The notes under the pieces: model-generated
The model's input: the letters and a program-made list of their open reading frames with translations, nothing else
Database searches by the model: none
What the model was told of the DNA's origin: nothing
Position numbers and translations under genes: made by a program
Assembly: GCF_004123795.1 (NCBI RefSeq)
Contig: NZ_MSSM01000005.1
Location: forward strand, 62,001 to 126,000
DNA: 64,000 nucleotides
Source of the DNA: Lacticaseibacillus chiayiensis
Lineage (GTDB): Bacteria > Bacillota > Bacilli > Lactobacillales > Lactobacillaceae
Direction: 5' to 3'
Shown here: positions 37,785 to 46,310 of the stretch, in pieces
Position numbering within the stretch: position 1 is the first letter of the stretch
Layout of the letters: the number at the start of each line of letters is the position of its first letter

Positions 37785-38384
37785 CTACTCCTTTGATAAA
37801 AATGCGTTATAAGTTAACAGTGTTTTAGGAAAGACCAGCTTACGCGCGCCGATCAAGTACATCAGCGTATTTTCCAATTCAATGCGACTAGCCTCTTCCA
37901 GATTCGTTTCGGCAGCCTTCCGCGCCTTGGCTTCGACTGGCAAAGCCCGTTGCGGTTCAATAAAATCGCCAACAAAGACACACTCGTCTAGTTGCGTCAT
38001 TTCCGGATCGCCGGTTGTGTGCCGGGCAATGGCGGTCAAAACCTGCTTATCCGTAATGCCAACTTCGGTTTGAATAAAATGAACGCCGACAACCCCGTGC
38101 CAGACACCGCGTCCATACTGCAACAAGCTAGGATCAAAACCATCTTCGACAATCACCCGTTTGTAAGTTTCAACCGGAATCTCTTTGCCGTAATCATGCA
38201 ACAACCCCGCCAAACCGGCACGATCAACATCCAAGTCAAACCGTTTAGCCAGTTCAATAGCCGTTGCTTCCACGCGCAAACAATGTTGATAGCGTGGTTC
38301 ATCCAAGCGATTGCGTAGTCGATTTAAGATTTCCTTGCGACTCAAGCCATGTGTCAAGCTGTCAGGATACTGATGTTCATTCAC
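37785..38384 (-). CDS. yqeK: YqeK, HD-domain dinucleoside tetraphosphate hydrolase
   Basis: In Gram-positives YqeK symmetrically cleaves Ap4A to two ADP. The metal ligands are in HCLRVEATAIELA, the HD dyad in LAGLLHDYGKE, then GVVGVHFIQTEVG, ARHTTGD and FVGDFIEPQR. The start is GTG at 38384, 7 nt after AGAGGGA, giving 199 residues and an 8-nt overlap with nadD. Next to nadD, as in most Firmicutes. Confidence 0.94.
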   Translation of the reverse strand: MNEHQYPDSLTHGLSRKEILNRLRNRLDEPRYQHCLRVEATAIELAKRFDLDVDRAGLAGLLHDYGKEIPVETYKRVIVEDGFDPSLLQYGRGVWHGVVGVHFIQTEVGITDKQVLTAIARHTTGDPEMTQLDECVFVGDFIEPQRALPVEAKARKAAETNLEEASRIELENTLMYLIGARKLVFPKTLLTYNAFLSKE

Positions 38385-39027
38385 GATATAATCCCTCTTT
38401 TTGAATATAGTCAATAACTGGGTCTGGTACCAAATAACGCAGGCTGCGTCCACTTTGCACCCGTTCACGCACCGCGGTCGAACTGATATCGATTAGCGGG
38501 GCATCGACCCATAAAATCGGATAGCGACTGACTGGTGTGTAACCGCGGCGTTTAACGCCCACGAAAGTCACCAGTTTGACAAGTTCATCAATATGGGCCC
38601 ACTTGGGTAAATAATCGACCATGTCGGCACCGATGATGAAGTAATAGTCAGTATCCGGATGCAGACGGCGTAATTCCTGCATGGTTTGATAGGTATAACT
38701 AATGCCGCCACGACGAATTTCAATGCCTTCCAATCCAAAAAGCGGATTATCAGCAATGGCCAATTGTACCATGTTCACTCGGTGTCGTGCCGAAATCGCG
38801 GTTTTCGTGTCGACATGCGGCGGCTGATTATCCGGCATGAAATAAACTTTTTCCAAGCCGAGTTCGGTACCGGCTGCCTCTGCCATAATTAAATGGCCGT
38901 TGTGAATCGGATTAAATGTTCCGCCGAACAGACCCACCTGCTTGCGACGATGCACACCCAGAATCTGTTCGCGCATTGCCACTGAGATGACCGGCTGAGT
39001 TAAGGTGACACTCTGCGTCTTTTCCAT
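38377..39027 (-). CDS. nadD: Nicotinate-nucleotide adenylyltransferase
   Basis: NadD makes deamido-NAD from nicotinate mononucleotide and ATP. The nucleotidyltransferase motif GLFGGTFNPIHNGHL is at about 32-46, preceded by a longer than usual N-terminal extension. MPDNQPPHV and the C-terminal ISSTAVRERV motif follow. Length 216. SD AGGGATT precedes the ATG at 39027; a shorter start at the second Met (residue 18) would remove part of the extension. Confidence 0.94.
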   Translation of the reverse strand: MEKTQSVTLTQPVISVAMREQILGVHRRKQVGLFGGTFNPIHNGHLIMAEAAGTELGLEKVYFMPDNQPPHVDTKTAISARHRVNMVQLAIADNPLFGLEGIEIRRGGISYTYQTMQELRRLHPDTDYYFIIGADMVDYLPKWAHIDELVKLVTFVGVKRRGYTPVSRYPILWVDAPLIDISSTAVRERVQSGRSLRYLVPDPVIDYIQKEGLYRE

Positions 39028-39035
39028 CGCAATCC

Positions 39036-39347
39036 CTACCGTGCGTTCACTTCAAGACTAATTCGGCGATGCTCGGTTTTAGCTGCTTCTTTGTAGACAA
39101 TCACCGTGCGGCCGATAATCTGAGCCACTTCCAAACCGGTAATCGCGGCCTGTAAAGTATCGGCAACTTCCCGCGGCGTATCATCGGCGGTTGGCAACAA
39201 ACTAATTTTGACCAGTTCTCGTGTTTCTAACGCATCTTTGACACCAGTGACAAACGCATCACCAAGGCCATTTTTACCAACTTGAATCAACGGTTTGGTT
39301 GTCATCGCCAGGCTCCGTAAATAACGTTTCTGTTTACCAGTTAACAT
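39036..39347 (-). CDS. yhbY: YhbY, CRM-domain RNA-binding protein
   Basis: A 103-residue CRM-domain protein that associates with pre-50S ribosomal particles. LTGKQKRYLRSLA, the GxxG loop in VGKNGLGDAF, and IGRTVIVYKEA are clear. It sits between yqeH and nadD, the conserved order. An 84-nt gap to yqeH has no other gene. Confidence 0.95.
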   Translation of the reverse strand: MLTGKQKRYLRSLAMTTKPLIQVGKNGLGDAFVTGVKDALETRELVKISLLPTADDTPREVADTLQAAITGLEVAQIIGRTVIVYKEAAKTEHRRISLEVNAR

Positions 39348-39431
39348 ATTTTTAAAACAACTCCTCTGATGGCACTTGCGCCAACTTTGACTTAACGGGG
39401 ACTAGCCGTATCCTTGCGATCGTAATCACGC

Positions 39432-40556
39432 TTAAATGAAGGCTTTTCGCAATAAGACATCAACACCCTTAGGAGCATACCCGGCAATTGTGACACCGGC
39501 CGGTACGGTAATCCAACCAAGTCCGGCAAAAACAAGATCCGACTTTTCTTTTGGGGTGAATTCAAACCGTACCAATAGCGGAAATTGGGCCACTTCATCT
39601 GCTTGCGGTGGCGCAAGTAGCCCGCCAACATGCTTCTGGTAAAAATCATCAGCGTTGACCAGCTTGGTGCGGTGCAACGGCAACTGATTATCCGTATAGA
39701 TCACGAACGACTGACGACCGCCGCGAAGATAGTCGAATCGCGCCAATCCGCCAAGAAAAATTGTTTGTCCCTCATTCAGCTGATAGGTAGCGGGCTTGAT
39801 AACCGATGTCGGTGAAACCAGTTTTAAATCCTTAGGTCCGACAAAATGCGCCATCTGGTGTCGGTGGATAATCCCCGGTGTGTCGATCAGCGACTGACCG
39901 TCATCCAACGGAATCATAATCCGATCCAGCGTCGTTCCCGGAAAACGCGAAGTGGTAATCAGGTTCTCAACGCCAGTTAATTCCTTAATAATTCGGTTGA
40001 TCAAAGTCGATTTACCGGTGTTCGTGACGCCGACAACGTAGACATCGCGATGCTCCCGATATTTTTCAATGGCTGACAATAGTTCGTCAACGCCAAAGCC
40101 TTTTTTGGCGCTGGCCAGCATCGTCGCAACCGGGCGTAACCCCTGCGCTTTGGCTTGTTGCTGCAACCAATTTTTTAACCTGTTCGGATTCAGCGACTTC
40201 GGCAAGACATCGGCTTTATTGCCCACTAAAATAACCGGATTATTGCCGACAAATCGATGTAAACCGGGAATCACACTGCCATTAAAATCAAAAATATCAA
40301 TCACATTCACAATCAGGGCGTTGCTTTCACCGATGGCATTCAGCAAGCGTAAAAAATCATCATCAGTTAACGTGACAGGCGCAATTTCATTATAGTGGCG
40401 CAACCGGAAACAGCGTTGGCAATAAATCTCATCATCAACATCAGCTTTAGCTAAAGTAACGGCAGGCAAGTATCCGGGTTGCTTTGGATTTATTGTCTGT
40501 AAAATAGCGCCACAGCCTATGCAGCGGCGCTCTTCATCATTTTTGATGGTGTCCAT
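39432..40556 (-). CDS. yqeH: Ribosome biogenesis GTPase YqeH
   Basis: A circularly permuted GTPase required for 30S assembly. The N-terminal zinc finger has CIGCGAILQ and CQRCFRLRHY (about 14-55). The G-motifs come in the order G4 (NKAD, about 120), G5 (SAKKG), G1 (VGVTNTGKS, about 175), G2 and G3 (DTPG), as expected. A C-terminal beta domain follows. Length 374. It overlaps yqeG by 20 nt and has SD AGGAGG. Confidence 0.95.
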   Translation of the reverse strand: MDTIKNDEERRCIGCGAILQTINPKQPGYLPAVTLAKADVDDEIYCQRCFRLRHYNEIAPVTLTDDDFLRLLNAIGESNALIVNVIDIFDFNGSVIPGLHRFVGNNPVILVGNKADVLPKSLNPNRLKNWLQQQAKAQGLRPVATMLASAKKGFGVDELLSAIEKYREHRDVYVVGVTNTGKSTLINRIIKELTGVENLITTSRFPGTTLDRIMIPLDDGQSLIDTPGIIHRHQMAHFVGPKDLKLVSPTSVIKPATYQLNEGQTIFLGGLARFDYLRGGRQSFVIYTDNQLPLHRTKLVNADDFYQKHVGGLLAPPQADEVAQFPLLVRFEFTPKEKSDLVFAGLGWITVPAGVTIAGYAPKGVDVLLRKAFI

Positions 40557-41073
40557 GAATGTCCTCCTGATAATTTAGTTGCCGTTTTTTAGCAAGTGCT
40601 TTAAACACAAAGCCTTCAAAAAACCGATTGATCCGCGTGTTCCACGCATCGCTTTCGACCAGTGGCTGCGTTAGAATCGTGCGCACACCAGCAAGATTGC
40701 CGGCCCAGATATCGGTCAGGAGCTGATCCCCGACCATCACCACTTCCGAACGTTTCAAGTCTAATTCTTTACGTGCTTTGGTAATCCCCACCGGCAACGG
40801 CTTTAATGCTCGCGCAACATACGCGACTTGAAGTTTGGCCATTGCTTTGTGGATACGATTAGCGTTGTTATTTGAGACGACCACTACCTGAATGCCAGCT
40901 TTTTTCAGATCTGAAAGCCAGCGATTCAGTTTAGCGGTACCTTCGGGGTGATTCCACGCCATTAACGTATTATCAAGATCCGTCAACACCGCTTTAATGC
41001 CTTGCTGTTTCAGACTGGCAGGCGTCAGACTGAAGATATTCGTTACCAGCCAAGTCGGCTCAAAAACTGCCAC
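40537..41073 (-). CDS. yqeG: YqeG family HAD phosphatase
   Basis: HAD-superfamily phosphatase, subfamily IIIA. The nucleophile motif is LTDLDNTLMAW (about 28-38), motif II VVSNNN, and the Lys and acidic motifs are in ITKARKEL and VMVGDQLLTDIW. Start is GTG at 41073, eight nt after a GGGG-type SD; ATG at 41100 lacks an SD. Length 178. It leads the yqe cluster. Confidence 0.92.
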   Translation of the reverse strand: MAVFEPTWLVTNIFSLTPASLKQQGIKAVLTDLDNTLMAWNHPEGTAKLNRWLSDLKKAGIQVVVVSNNNANRIHKAMAKLQVAYVARALKPLPVGITKARKELDLKRSEVVMVGDQLLTDIWAGNLAGVRTILTQPLVESDAWNTRINRFFEGFVFKALAKKRQLNYQEDIHGHHQK

Positions 41074-41171
41074 AAATCTTTCCCCTCTCCGGTTGTTCAT
41101 ATCATTATATTATAGCGGAAAAGATGACTCAGCGCGAGGCCGTTTGCCGATTGCTTACAGCACGTCTTTAA

Positions 41172-41185
41172 TGAAAGCGCTTTTT
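41172..41185. promoter_or_regulatory. Possible CcpA (cre) site
   Basis: TGAAAGCGCTTTTT matches the cre consensus except at the penultimate C. It lies between divergent yqeG and the mhq-like operon, about 85 bp upstream of the operon -10. Confidence 0.4.
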
Positions 41186-41268
41186 TAAAAAGACGAAATA
41201 ATCGCCTTATTGTGGCAAACAAGGTACGATAAGTTTGAAGTCAAACGCTCGCATTACGTTATTAAGCC

Positions 41269-41277
41269 TGTTATACT
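41269..41277 (+). promoter_or_regulatory. Extended -10 promoter of the mhq-like operon
   Basis: TGTTATACT is an extended -10 ending 37 bp before the first start codon. The -35 region is poor, so an activator or the extended element may be needed. Confidence 0.55.
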
Positions 41278-41314
41278 TATTTTTAGTAAGCATTTCAAAA
41301 TAGGAGGCAGCACC

Positions 41315-42214
41315 ATGACCCGTTTGCATCATGTCTCGCTTTTAACTGGCGACGCAACCGCGACCATTCACTTTTATACAAATGTTTTGGGATTGCGATT
41401 GGTTAAAAATACGGTTAATCAGGAAAACATTCACGTCCGGCATTTGTTTTTCGGTGATTATCAGGGAACGCCTGGCAGTGTCGTGACTTTTTTCGTCATC
41501 GAAAGACTTGGCCACCGTTATGACGGGCGCAATCAATTAGGCGGAATCGATTTGGCAATTCCCAGCGACTCTTTGCCTTTTTGGTTTGAACGGCTGCAAC
41601 AAGCCGGTTGTGTGATTTCTGAAGCCGCGGACCGTCTTACGTTGGTTGATCCTTCTGATACACCGGTTCGACTGATTGCCTGCCAGAAAACTTTGCCAGA
41701 TCATTTAACGGTTCCTAACGACATCCTCGGCAATCGGCAAATCACCGGACTGATCAATGTTGACATCCCCGTTGCTGACCACGAGGCCGAGAAAGTCTTC
41801 TTCGAAGCAATGCTAGGCCAAACAGCCGAGCATGGACAGTTTAAGCTGGCAGCGGGCAACACTTTGACATTACAACCAAGCCTGACGAATGATGTCAAAC
41901 GGTTTGGCCGTGGCAGTATGGATCATTTTGCTTTAACTGTTGATCATGAAGAGGCGTTGCCGCGGCTGGGCACGATTGCCGCACAGCATGGCTACGAAGT
42001 TGAAGAGTTCGCCGATCGCGGCTGGTTTAAAAGTCTTTACGTTCGCGACTTAGCTGACAACCGCATTGAATTTGCAACCCAGTCACCGGGTTTTACGTTG
42101 GACGAGCCGCTTGAGCATTTAGGCGAGAAACTTGGTCTGCCGCCGAAGTTCGAAGCAAGGCGTTCGTCCATTAAAAGTTATTTTAAAACCAAAGGAGTGG
42201 ATTTCCATGATTGA
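41315..42214 (+). CDS. Ring-cleaving dioxygenase-like VOC protein 1 (MhqA/MhqO-type)
   Basis: A 299-residue two-module vicinal-oxygen-chelate protein. Module 1 (about 1-130) has TRLHHVSLLTGDATATIHFYTNVLG with metal-ligand His; module 2 (about 145-270) has ITGLINVDIPV, then MDHFALTVD and the final Glu in NRIEFATQSPG. This layout fits MhqA/MhqO/MhqE, extradiol-dioxygenase-like proteins that help remove catechols and quinones. Activity is inferred from family. SD AGGAGG 7 nt before the ATG. It overlaps the next gene by 8 nt. Confidence 0.9.
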   Translation: MTRLHHVSLLTGDATATIHFYTNVLGLRLVKNTVNQENIHVRHLFFGDYQGTPGSVVTFFVIERLGHRYDGRNQLGGIDLAIPSDSLPFWFERLQQAGCVISEAADRLTLVDPSDTPVRLIACQKTLPDHLTVPNDILGNRQITGLINVDIPVADHEAEKVFFEAMLGQTAEHGQFKLAAGNTLTLQPSLTNDVKRFGRGSMDHFALTVDHEEALPRLGTIAAQHGYEVEEFADRGWFKSLYVRDLADNRIEFATQSPGFTLDEPLEHLGEKLGLPPKFEARRSSIKSYFKTKGVDFHD

Positions 42215-43175
42215 ACATCCGTTACTCGGCATGAACCACGTCACCGCCATGGCAAGCGATCCTCAAGCCATTTTCGATTTTATGAGTAAAACGCTCGGCC
42301 TGCACTTGATTAAGAAAACCGTTAATCAGGATGCATTAGACACCTATCACTTCTATTTTACCGATGACCAAGGCACTGCGGGCACCGACATGACCTTCTT
42401 CACATTTCCAAATCAGGAAAAAGGCAAAAAGGGAACCAACATGATTTCGCGCGCCAGTTTCCGCGTCCCAAGCGATGCTGCTTTGGATTACTGGCTCAAG
42501 CGGTTTGCGGAAAAAAGCGTTGCCAATGATGGCATCAGCACGCAGTTTGACGCCAAAATCATCAATTTTCACGATCAGGATGATCAGCAATTCCAACTTA
42601 TCTCCGATGAACACAATCATGGCGTTGCGGGCGGTACGCCTTGGAAACACAATGACGTTCCGGAAGCTTTTGCCATCACCGGTCTTGGCCCGGTCACGGT
42701 GACGATTTTCAATCTAGGCCACATGCAATATGTATTAACGGAAATTATGGGTTATACCAAGATCGCTGAAGACGGCAACTGGTCACTTTACGAAGTTGGC
42801 AATGGCGGTCATGGTGCTCAAGTCATTTTGGAACATCGCGAAGATCTGCCGATTGCGGTTGAAGGCTTTGGCAACATTCATCATGCGGCCTTCTCCACTG
42901 ATACCCGCGAGACGCTTGGCACCTGGATTGATCGCATCAAGCAATATCGCCTGCCGCAATCAGGGTATGTCGATCGTTTCTACTTTAAATCCGAGTACTT
43001 CCGGGCAGCACCCCAAATTCTTTTTGAAATCGCAACAACCGGACCAGGCTTCTTACAAGACGAAACCTACGATGAAGCCGGCATTCACTTAGAGTTGCCG
43101 CCATTTTTGGAAAGCAAACGTGCTGAGATCGAGAAGCAGCTAACGCCGGTCAAAACCGATTGGCGCGGTCGTTAA
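42207..43175 (+). CDS. Ring-cleaving dioxygenase-like VOC protein 2 (MhqA/MhqO-type)
   Basis: A 322-residue homologue of the gene before it: GMNHVTAMASDPQAIFDFMSKTLG in module 1, ITGLGPVTVTIFN in the start of module 2, then NIHHAAFSTDTRE (His) and PQILFEIATTGPGF (Glu). The two genes are about one-third alike by eye, so they look like an old duplication. Start ATG at 42207, nine nt after AAAGGAG. The esterase remnant follows 15 nt later. Confidence 0.9.
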   Translation: MIEHPLLGMNHVTAMASDPQAIFDFMSKTLGLHLIKKTVNQDALDTYHFYFTDDQGTAGTDMTFFTFPNQEKGKKGTNMISRASFRVPSDAALDYWLKRFAEKSVANDGISTQFDAKIINFHDQDDQQFQLISDEHNHGVAGGTPWKHNDVPEAFAITGLGPVTVTIFNLGHMQYVLTEIMGYTKIAEDGNWSLYEVGNGGHGAQVILEHREDLPIAVEGFGNIHHAAFSTDTRETLGTWIDRIKQYRLPQSGYVDRFYFKSEYFRAAPQILFEIATTGPGFLQDETYDEAGIHLELPPFLESKRAEIEKQLTPVKTDWRGR

Positions 43176-43190
43176 TACGTGGAGGTTGTT

Positions 43191-43833
43191 ATGGCAGAAG
43201 AAAATGTCAATTATACGTTTGTAAAAGGCGATCCGACCGTCTCTCCCTTGTTATTGCTGCACGGCCAAGGTGGTAATGAAAATGACTTGCTGCCGATTGG
43301 CAAATACCTGTCGCCTAATAGCCCGATGCTGTCAATTCGTGGCCGTATTCAGGAAGAAGGGATGAACCGTTATTTCCGTCATTCCGAAAACGGCGGATTT
43401 GATTTAGCCAACCTAGAACAGGAAACGACTTGGCTTTTTTCGGTATTGAACGAGCTTTGCCAAAAATTCAATATCGACTATAACCGATTTATCGTTGTCG
43501 GTTATTCAAACGGCGCAAATGTTGCTGCGCGTGCCTTGTTAACGCGGCGTGATACTTTTCACACCGGGCATCTTCTTCCACCCGATGGCCCTTTCTACGG
43601 TCGATTCCCAACAAGATTTAAGTGATGTCAAAGTCTGGATGTCTCATGGTGACAAAGATCCCATCGTTCCTGCCCAGAACTTTAAGGTACTGGCAACTTA
43701 TCTCAAGGAACGAGGTGCTGACGTCACCATTTTTCGGCACGATCAAAGTCACAATTTAAATGAGGCAGAGCTAGCAAACGCCAAATCATGGTTGGCTGAC
43801 AGCGGCCGACTGCAAGATTGGCAACGGAGGTGA
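43191..43833 (+). pseudogene. MhqD-like carboxylesterase/phospholipase, frameshifted
   Basis: An alpha/beta hydrolase split by a frameshift. The first half (ATG 43191, SD GGAGG) carries LLLLHGQGGNENDL and the nucleophile elbow VVGYSNGANVA, but its frame ends at 43625 after a nonsense tail. The second half, in the +1 frame, resumes with GIFFHPMAL and holds the acid (HGDKDPIVP) and His (DQSHNLNEAE). Reading GG instead of the GGG at 43566-43568 joins them into a 213-residue intact enzyme. So the gene is either inactivated by a one-base insertion, or this is a sequence error. The family acts with the VOC proteins in quinone resistance. Confidence 0.85.
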
Positions 43834-43838
43834 ATCTG

Positions 43839-44807
43839 ATGCAACGTTTTGGGTTTGAAGCATATGGCAAACCAAGTGTTTTTCAAAGTATTGAAGCCCC
43901 TGTTCCGGAACCGAAACCCGGTCAGGTACAGTTGCAGGTTCTGGGTTTTGGACTGAATCCGTATGATGCCTCATTGCGACGGGGTGAACAGGCAGCGTTT
44001 CGTAAGGTTAAGTTTCCTGTGGTGCCTGGAACAGATGTGGTTGGACGCATTACCAAGTTGGGTGAAGGCGTTAATGATTTTGCAGTTGGCGATGTGGTTT
44101 TGAATTATCGGCCAATCGGCGGCTATAGTGAATTTGTGACAGCATCGACTTCTAAGGTTTACAAAAAGCCGACTGCTCTGAGCTTCCTGGATGCAGCGGC
44201 ATTACCTCAGGTCGGTTTGGCCGCCTTTAATATTCTTCACTACATGTTAGATCTGAAGCCCGGACAAACGCTGGGCGTTGTTGGCGCTAGTGGCGGTGTC
44301 GGTGCCATTTTGGTTCAAATTGCCAAATTCGAAAAATTAAACGTTATTGCCGTGGCTGGTGATCAGCACCGTGACTATTTGAATCAATTAGGCGCGGATC
44401 AAGTCTTCGGCTATACCGATGATTTGCCGACGGATGCAGCTGATGCGGTGGTCAATGCCGTTTTTGGCGCTGCCGATCACGGTGCCGCATTGAAGTTGGT
44501 TAAGCCAGATGGTCAATATGTGACGACCGCTTATGCCGACGTTGATCTCAGCAGCAAGCCTGCCGTGAAGCATTTGCAGCTAAATCCATCGAAAGACTAT
44601 TCCGTTCACGATGGCTTTGCTTACCTCACGGATGTTGCCCAAAAATGGGGCTTACAGGTCCGCGTTGCCCAGACTTTTCCATTTGATGTCAACGGTGTTA
44701 TTGCCGGCCACGAAATGTTAGAGACACATCATGCTCCGGGAAAATTAGTCGTCATGCAGAATCGGCATATCATCCATCCTGTTCGTAAAGACGTCAACCA
44801 TCTGTAG
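43839..44807 (+). CDS. NAD(P)-dependent quinone oxidoreductase-like MDR protein
   Basis: A 322-residue medium-chain dehydrogenase/reductase of the zinc-free quinone oxidoreductase type. GroES-like N-terminal domain (about 1-125) with GLNPYDASLRRG and PGTDVVGRITKLG; Rossmann domain with GVVGASGGVGAILVQIAKFE (about 150-168). It lacks the zinc ligands of alcohol dehydrogenases. SD GGAGG eight nt before the ATG, which lies 5 nt after the esterase stop. It fits the detoxification operon as a quinone or enone reductase. Confidence 0.9.
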   Translation: MQRFGFEAYGKPSVFQSIEAPVPEPKPGQVQLQVLGFGLNPYDASLRRGEQAAFRKVKFPVVPGTDVVGRITKLGEGVNDFAVGDVVLNYRPIGGYSEFVTASTSKVYKKPTALSFLDAAALPQVGLAAFNILHYMLDLKPGQTLGVVGASGGVGAILVQIAKFEKLNVIAVAGDQHRDYLNQLGADQVFGYTDDLPTDAADAVVNAVFGAADHGAALKLVKPDGQYVTTAYADVDLSSKPAVKHLQLNPSKDYSVHDGFAYLTDVAQKWGLQVRVAQTFPFDVNGVIAGHEMLETHHAPGKLVVMQNRHIIHPVRKDVNHL

Positions 44808-44827
44808 CCCACCTTGAGAAAAACTGC

Positions 44828-44856
44828 TTGCGACTAACTTCTTTCCGCCGTATGAT
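44828..44856 (+). promoter_or_regulatory. Sigma-A promoter of the LOG-family gene
   Basis: TTGCGA (44828-44833) and TATGAT (44851-44856) with 17 bp spacing. The segment CTTTCCGCC (44841-44849) pairs with GGCGGGAAG (44874-44882) next to the start codon in read-through RNA. Confidence 0.65.
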
Positions 44857-44884
44857 AACCGCATGCACGGAAAGGCGGGAAGAT

Positions 44885-45448
44885 ATGAGAATTGCAGTTT
44901 ATTGCGGTGCCAATCATGGTGCTGATAACGCATTTCTTCAGGCGGCTACCCGGGTCGGTGCCTGGATTGCCCAGCGTGGTGACACCTTGGTTTACGGCGG
45001 TGGCAAGCTGGGGTTGATGGGTGCAGTGGCTGGCAGCACCCTCGAACATGGTGGCAAGGTGATTGGCGTTATGCCCCAGGTACTGGCGGATCGTGGTCTG
45101 GCAATGCCCAACCTAACGCATCTGGAAGTGGTTGCGGATATGGGCATCCGTAAAGCACGGATGATTGAATTGGCTGATGTCGATATCGCATTACCCGGTG
45201 GTCCCGGTACGTTTGAAGAAATCACGGAAGCCATTTCGTTTTCGCGCATCGGATTAAACCCGAGTCCTACCATTTTATTTGATCAAAATGGTTACTATCG
45301 ACCATTGCAGCAGATGTATCAAACGGCTGTGGATCAAGGGTTCTTTGATCAGGATGCGTTCGATAATATCTTGTTTTCATCTGATTTACAGGAAATTAGC
45401 ACGTTTATCGCAAATTACCAACCGCTTGGGGTACGGCAATATCATTAG
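44885..45448 (+). CDS. LOG-family protein (TIGR00730, YvdD-like)
   Basis: A 187-residue Rossmann protein of the 'lysine decarboxylase-like' LOG family, whose active members are nucleoside 5'-monophosphate phosphoribohydrolases acting on cytokinin-like or other monophosphates. Motifs: VYCGANHGAD, VYGGGKLGLMGAVA, GIRKARM and the catalytic PGGPGTFEEITE. The true substrate in bacteria is mostly unknown; it is not a lysine decarboxylase. Its own promoter and a terminator make it a separate unit after the mhq-like operon. SD AAAGG/GGGAAG. Confidence 0.92.
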   Translation: MRIAVYCGANHGADNAFLQAATRVGAWIAQRGDTLVYGGGKLGLMGAVAGSTLEHGGKVIGVMPQVLADRGLAMPNLTHLEVVADMGIRKARMIELADVDIALPGGPGTFEEITEAISFSRIGLNPSPTILFDQNGYYRPLQQMYQTAVDQGFFDQDAFDNILFSSDLQEISTFIANYQPLGVRQYH

Positions 45449-45474
45449 ACAGACAAATGATCATTCGGTTCATT

Positions 45475-45522
45475 TAAAAAGCACGCCGTTTCATTCAGAT
45501 GAATGAAATGACGTGCTTTTTT
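45475..45522. terminator. Bidirectional terminator
   Basis: AAAAAGCACG...CGTGCTTTTTT encloses an inner TTTCATTC/GAATGAAA stem. It ends the LOG gene (+) and the infC-rpmI-rplT operon (-). Confidence 0.88.
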
Positions 45523-45641
45523 AAGTAAGCATAAACCGACCCGTTTAAAAACCTAAGTGCAAATGGCTCGAATGCTGACCATTGGACATAAAGTTTTCTC
45601 CATTTTTGGTTCGCGGATCAGTAAACACATTTATAACGTTA

Positions 45642-45998
45642 TTAAGCCAAAGCTTTTTTAGCAGTGTCTGCCAAGGCCTTGAAACCATCTGGATCACTGA
45701 CTGCAAGATCGGCGAGCATTTTACGGTTCATGTCGACATTGGCAACTTTCAGGCCGTGCATCAACTTGCTGTATGAAATGTCGTTCATGCGAGCAGCTGC
45801 GTTGATCCGAGCAATCCAGAGACGCCGAAAATCACGTTTCTTGGCGCGACGATCGCGGAATGCATAGCGATATGAAACCATGACCTGGGCACTGGCTGCC
45901 TTAAACAGTAAATGCTTGGCACCACGATAACCCTTAGCGAGTTTCAGTACCTTCTTACGACGCTTACGAGTAACTGTTCCACCTTTAACACGTGGCAT
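45642..45998 (-). CDS. rplT: 50S ribosomal protein L20
   Basis: A 118-residue basic protein that is early in 50S assembly and, in Firmicutes, represses its own operon by binding the infC leader. [23 protein letters not shown] and [13 protein letters not shown] are the family signatures. Last gene of infC-rpmI-rplT. Confidence 0.98.
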   Translation of the reverse strand: MPRVKGGTVTRKRRKKVLKLAKGYRGAKHLLFKAASAQVMVSYRYAFRDRRAKKRDFRRLWIARINAAARMNDISYSKLMHGLKVANVDMNRKMLADLAVSDPDGFKALADTAKKALA

Positions 45999-46032
45999 TA
46001 GAATTCCTCCTCAAATCAAATCCGATAGCTTA

Positions 46033-46233
46033 TTATTTCATCTGGCTGAGCATCTGGCGGATCCGCTTCATATCTGAGTGGGATACCAATGCTGACTTAC
46101 GCAATTGACGACGCTGCTTCTTCGTCTTGCCGTGGAAACGGTGTGACGTATAAGCGTGACCGCGCTTAAGGGCACCTGATGCGGTTTTCTTAAAACGCTT
46201 TGCGGAAGCGCGGTGGGTCTTGAATTTTGGCAT
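46033..46233 (-). CDS. rpmI: 50S ribosomal protein L35
   Basis: A 66-residue basic protein with [19 protein letters not shown] and RAYTSHR-type (here [15 protein letters not shown]) segments. SD GAGGAGG. Middle gene of the operon. Confidence 0.98.
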
Positions 46234-46310
46234 GTCTTTTTCCTCCTCTAAACATCAATGCGCGCACGACTACTCAAAGCCGTGCACGCCTTTGTAACAT
46301 TAGCCGATGA

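Noticed and set aside
45642-45867. Plus-strand reading frames inside rplT
   Set aside because: They are antisense shadows of a certain ribosomal protein gene.
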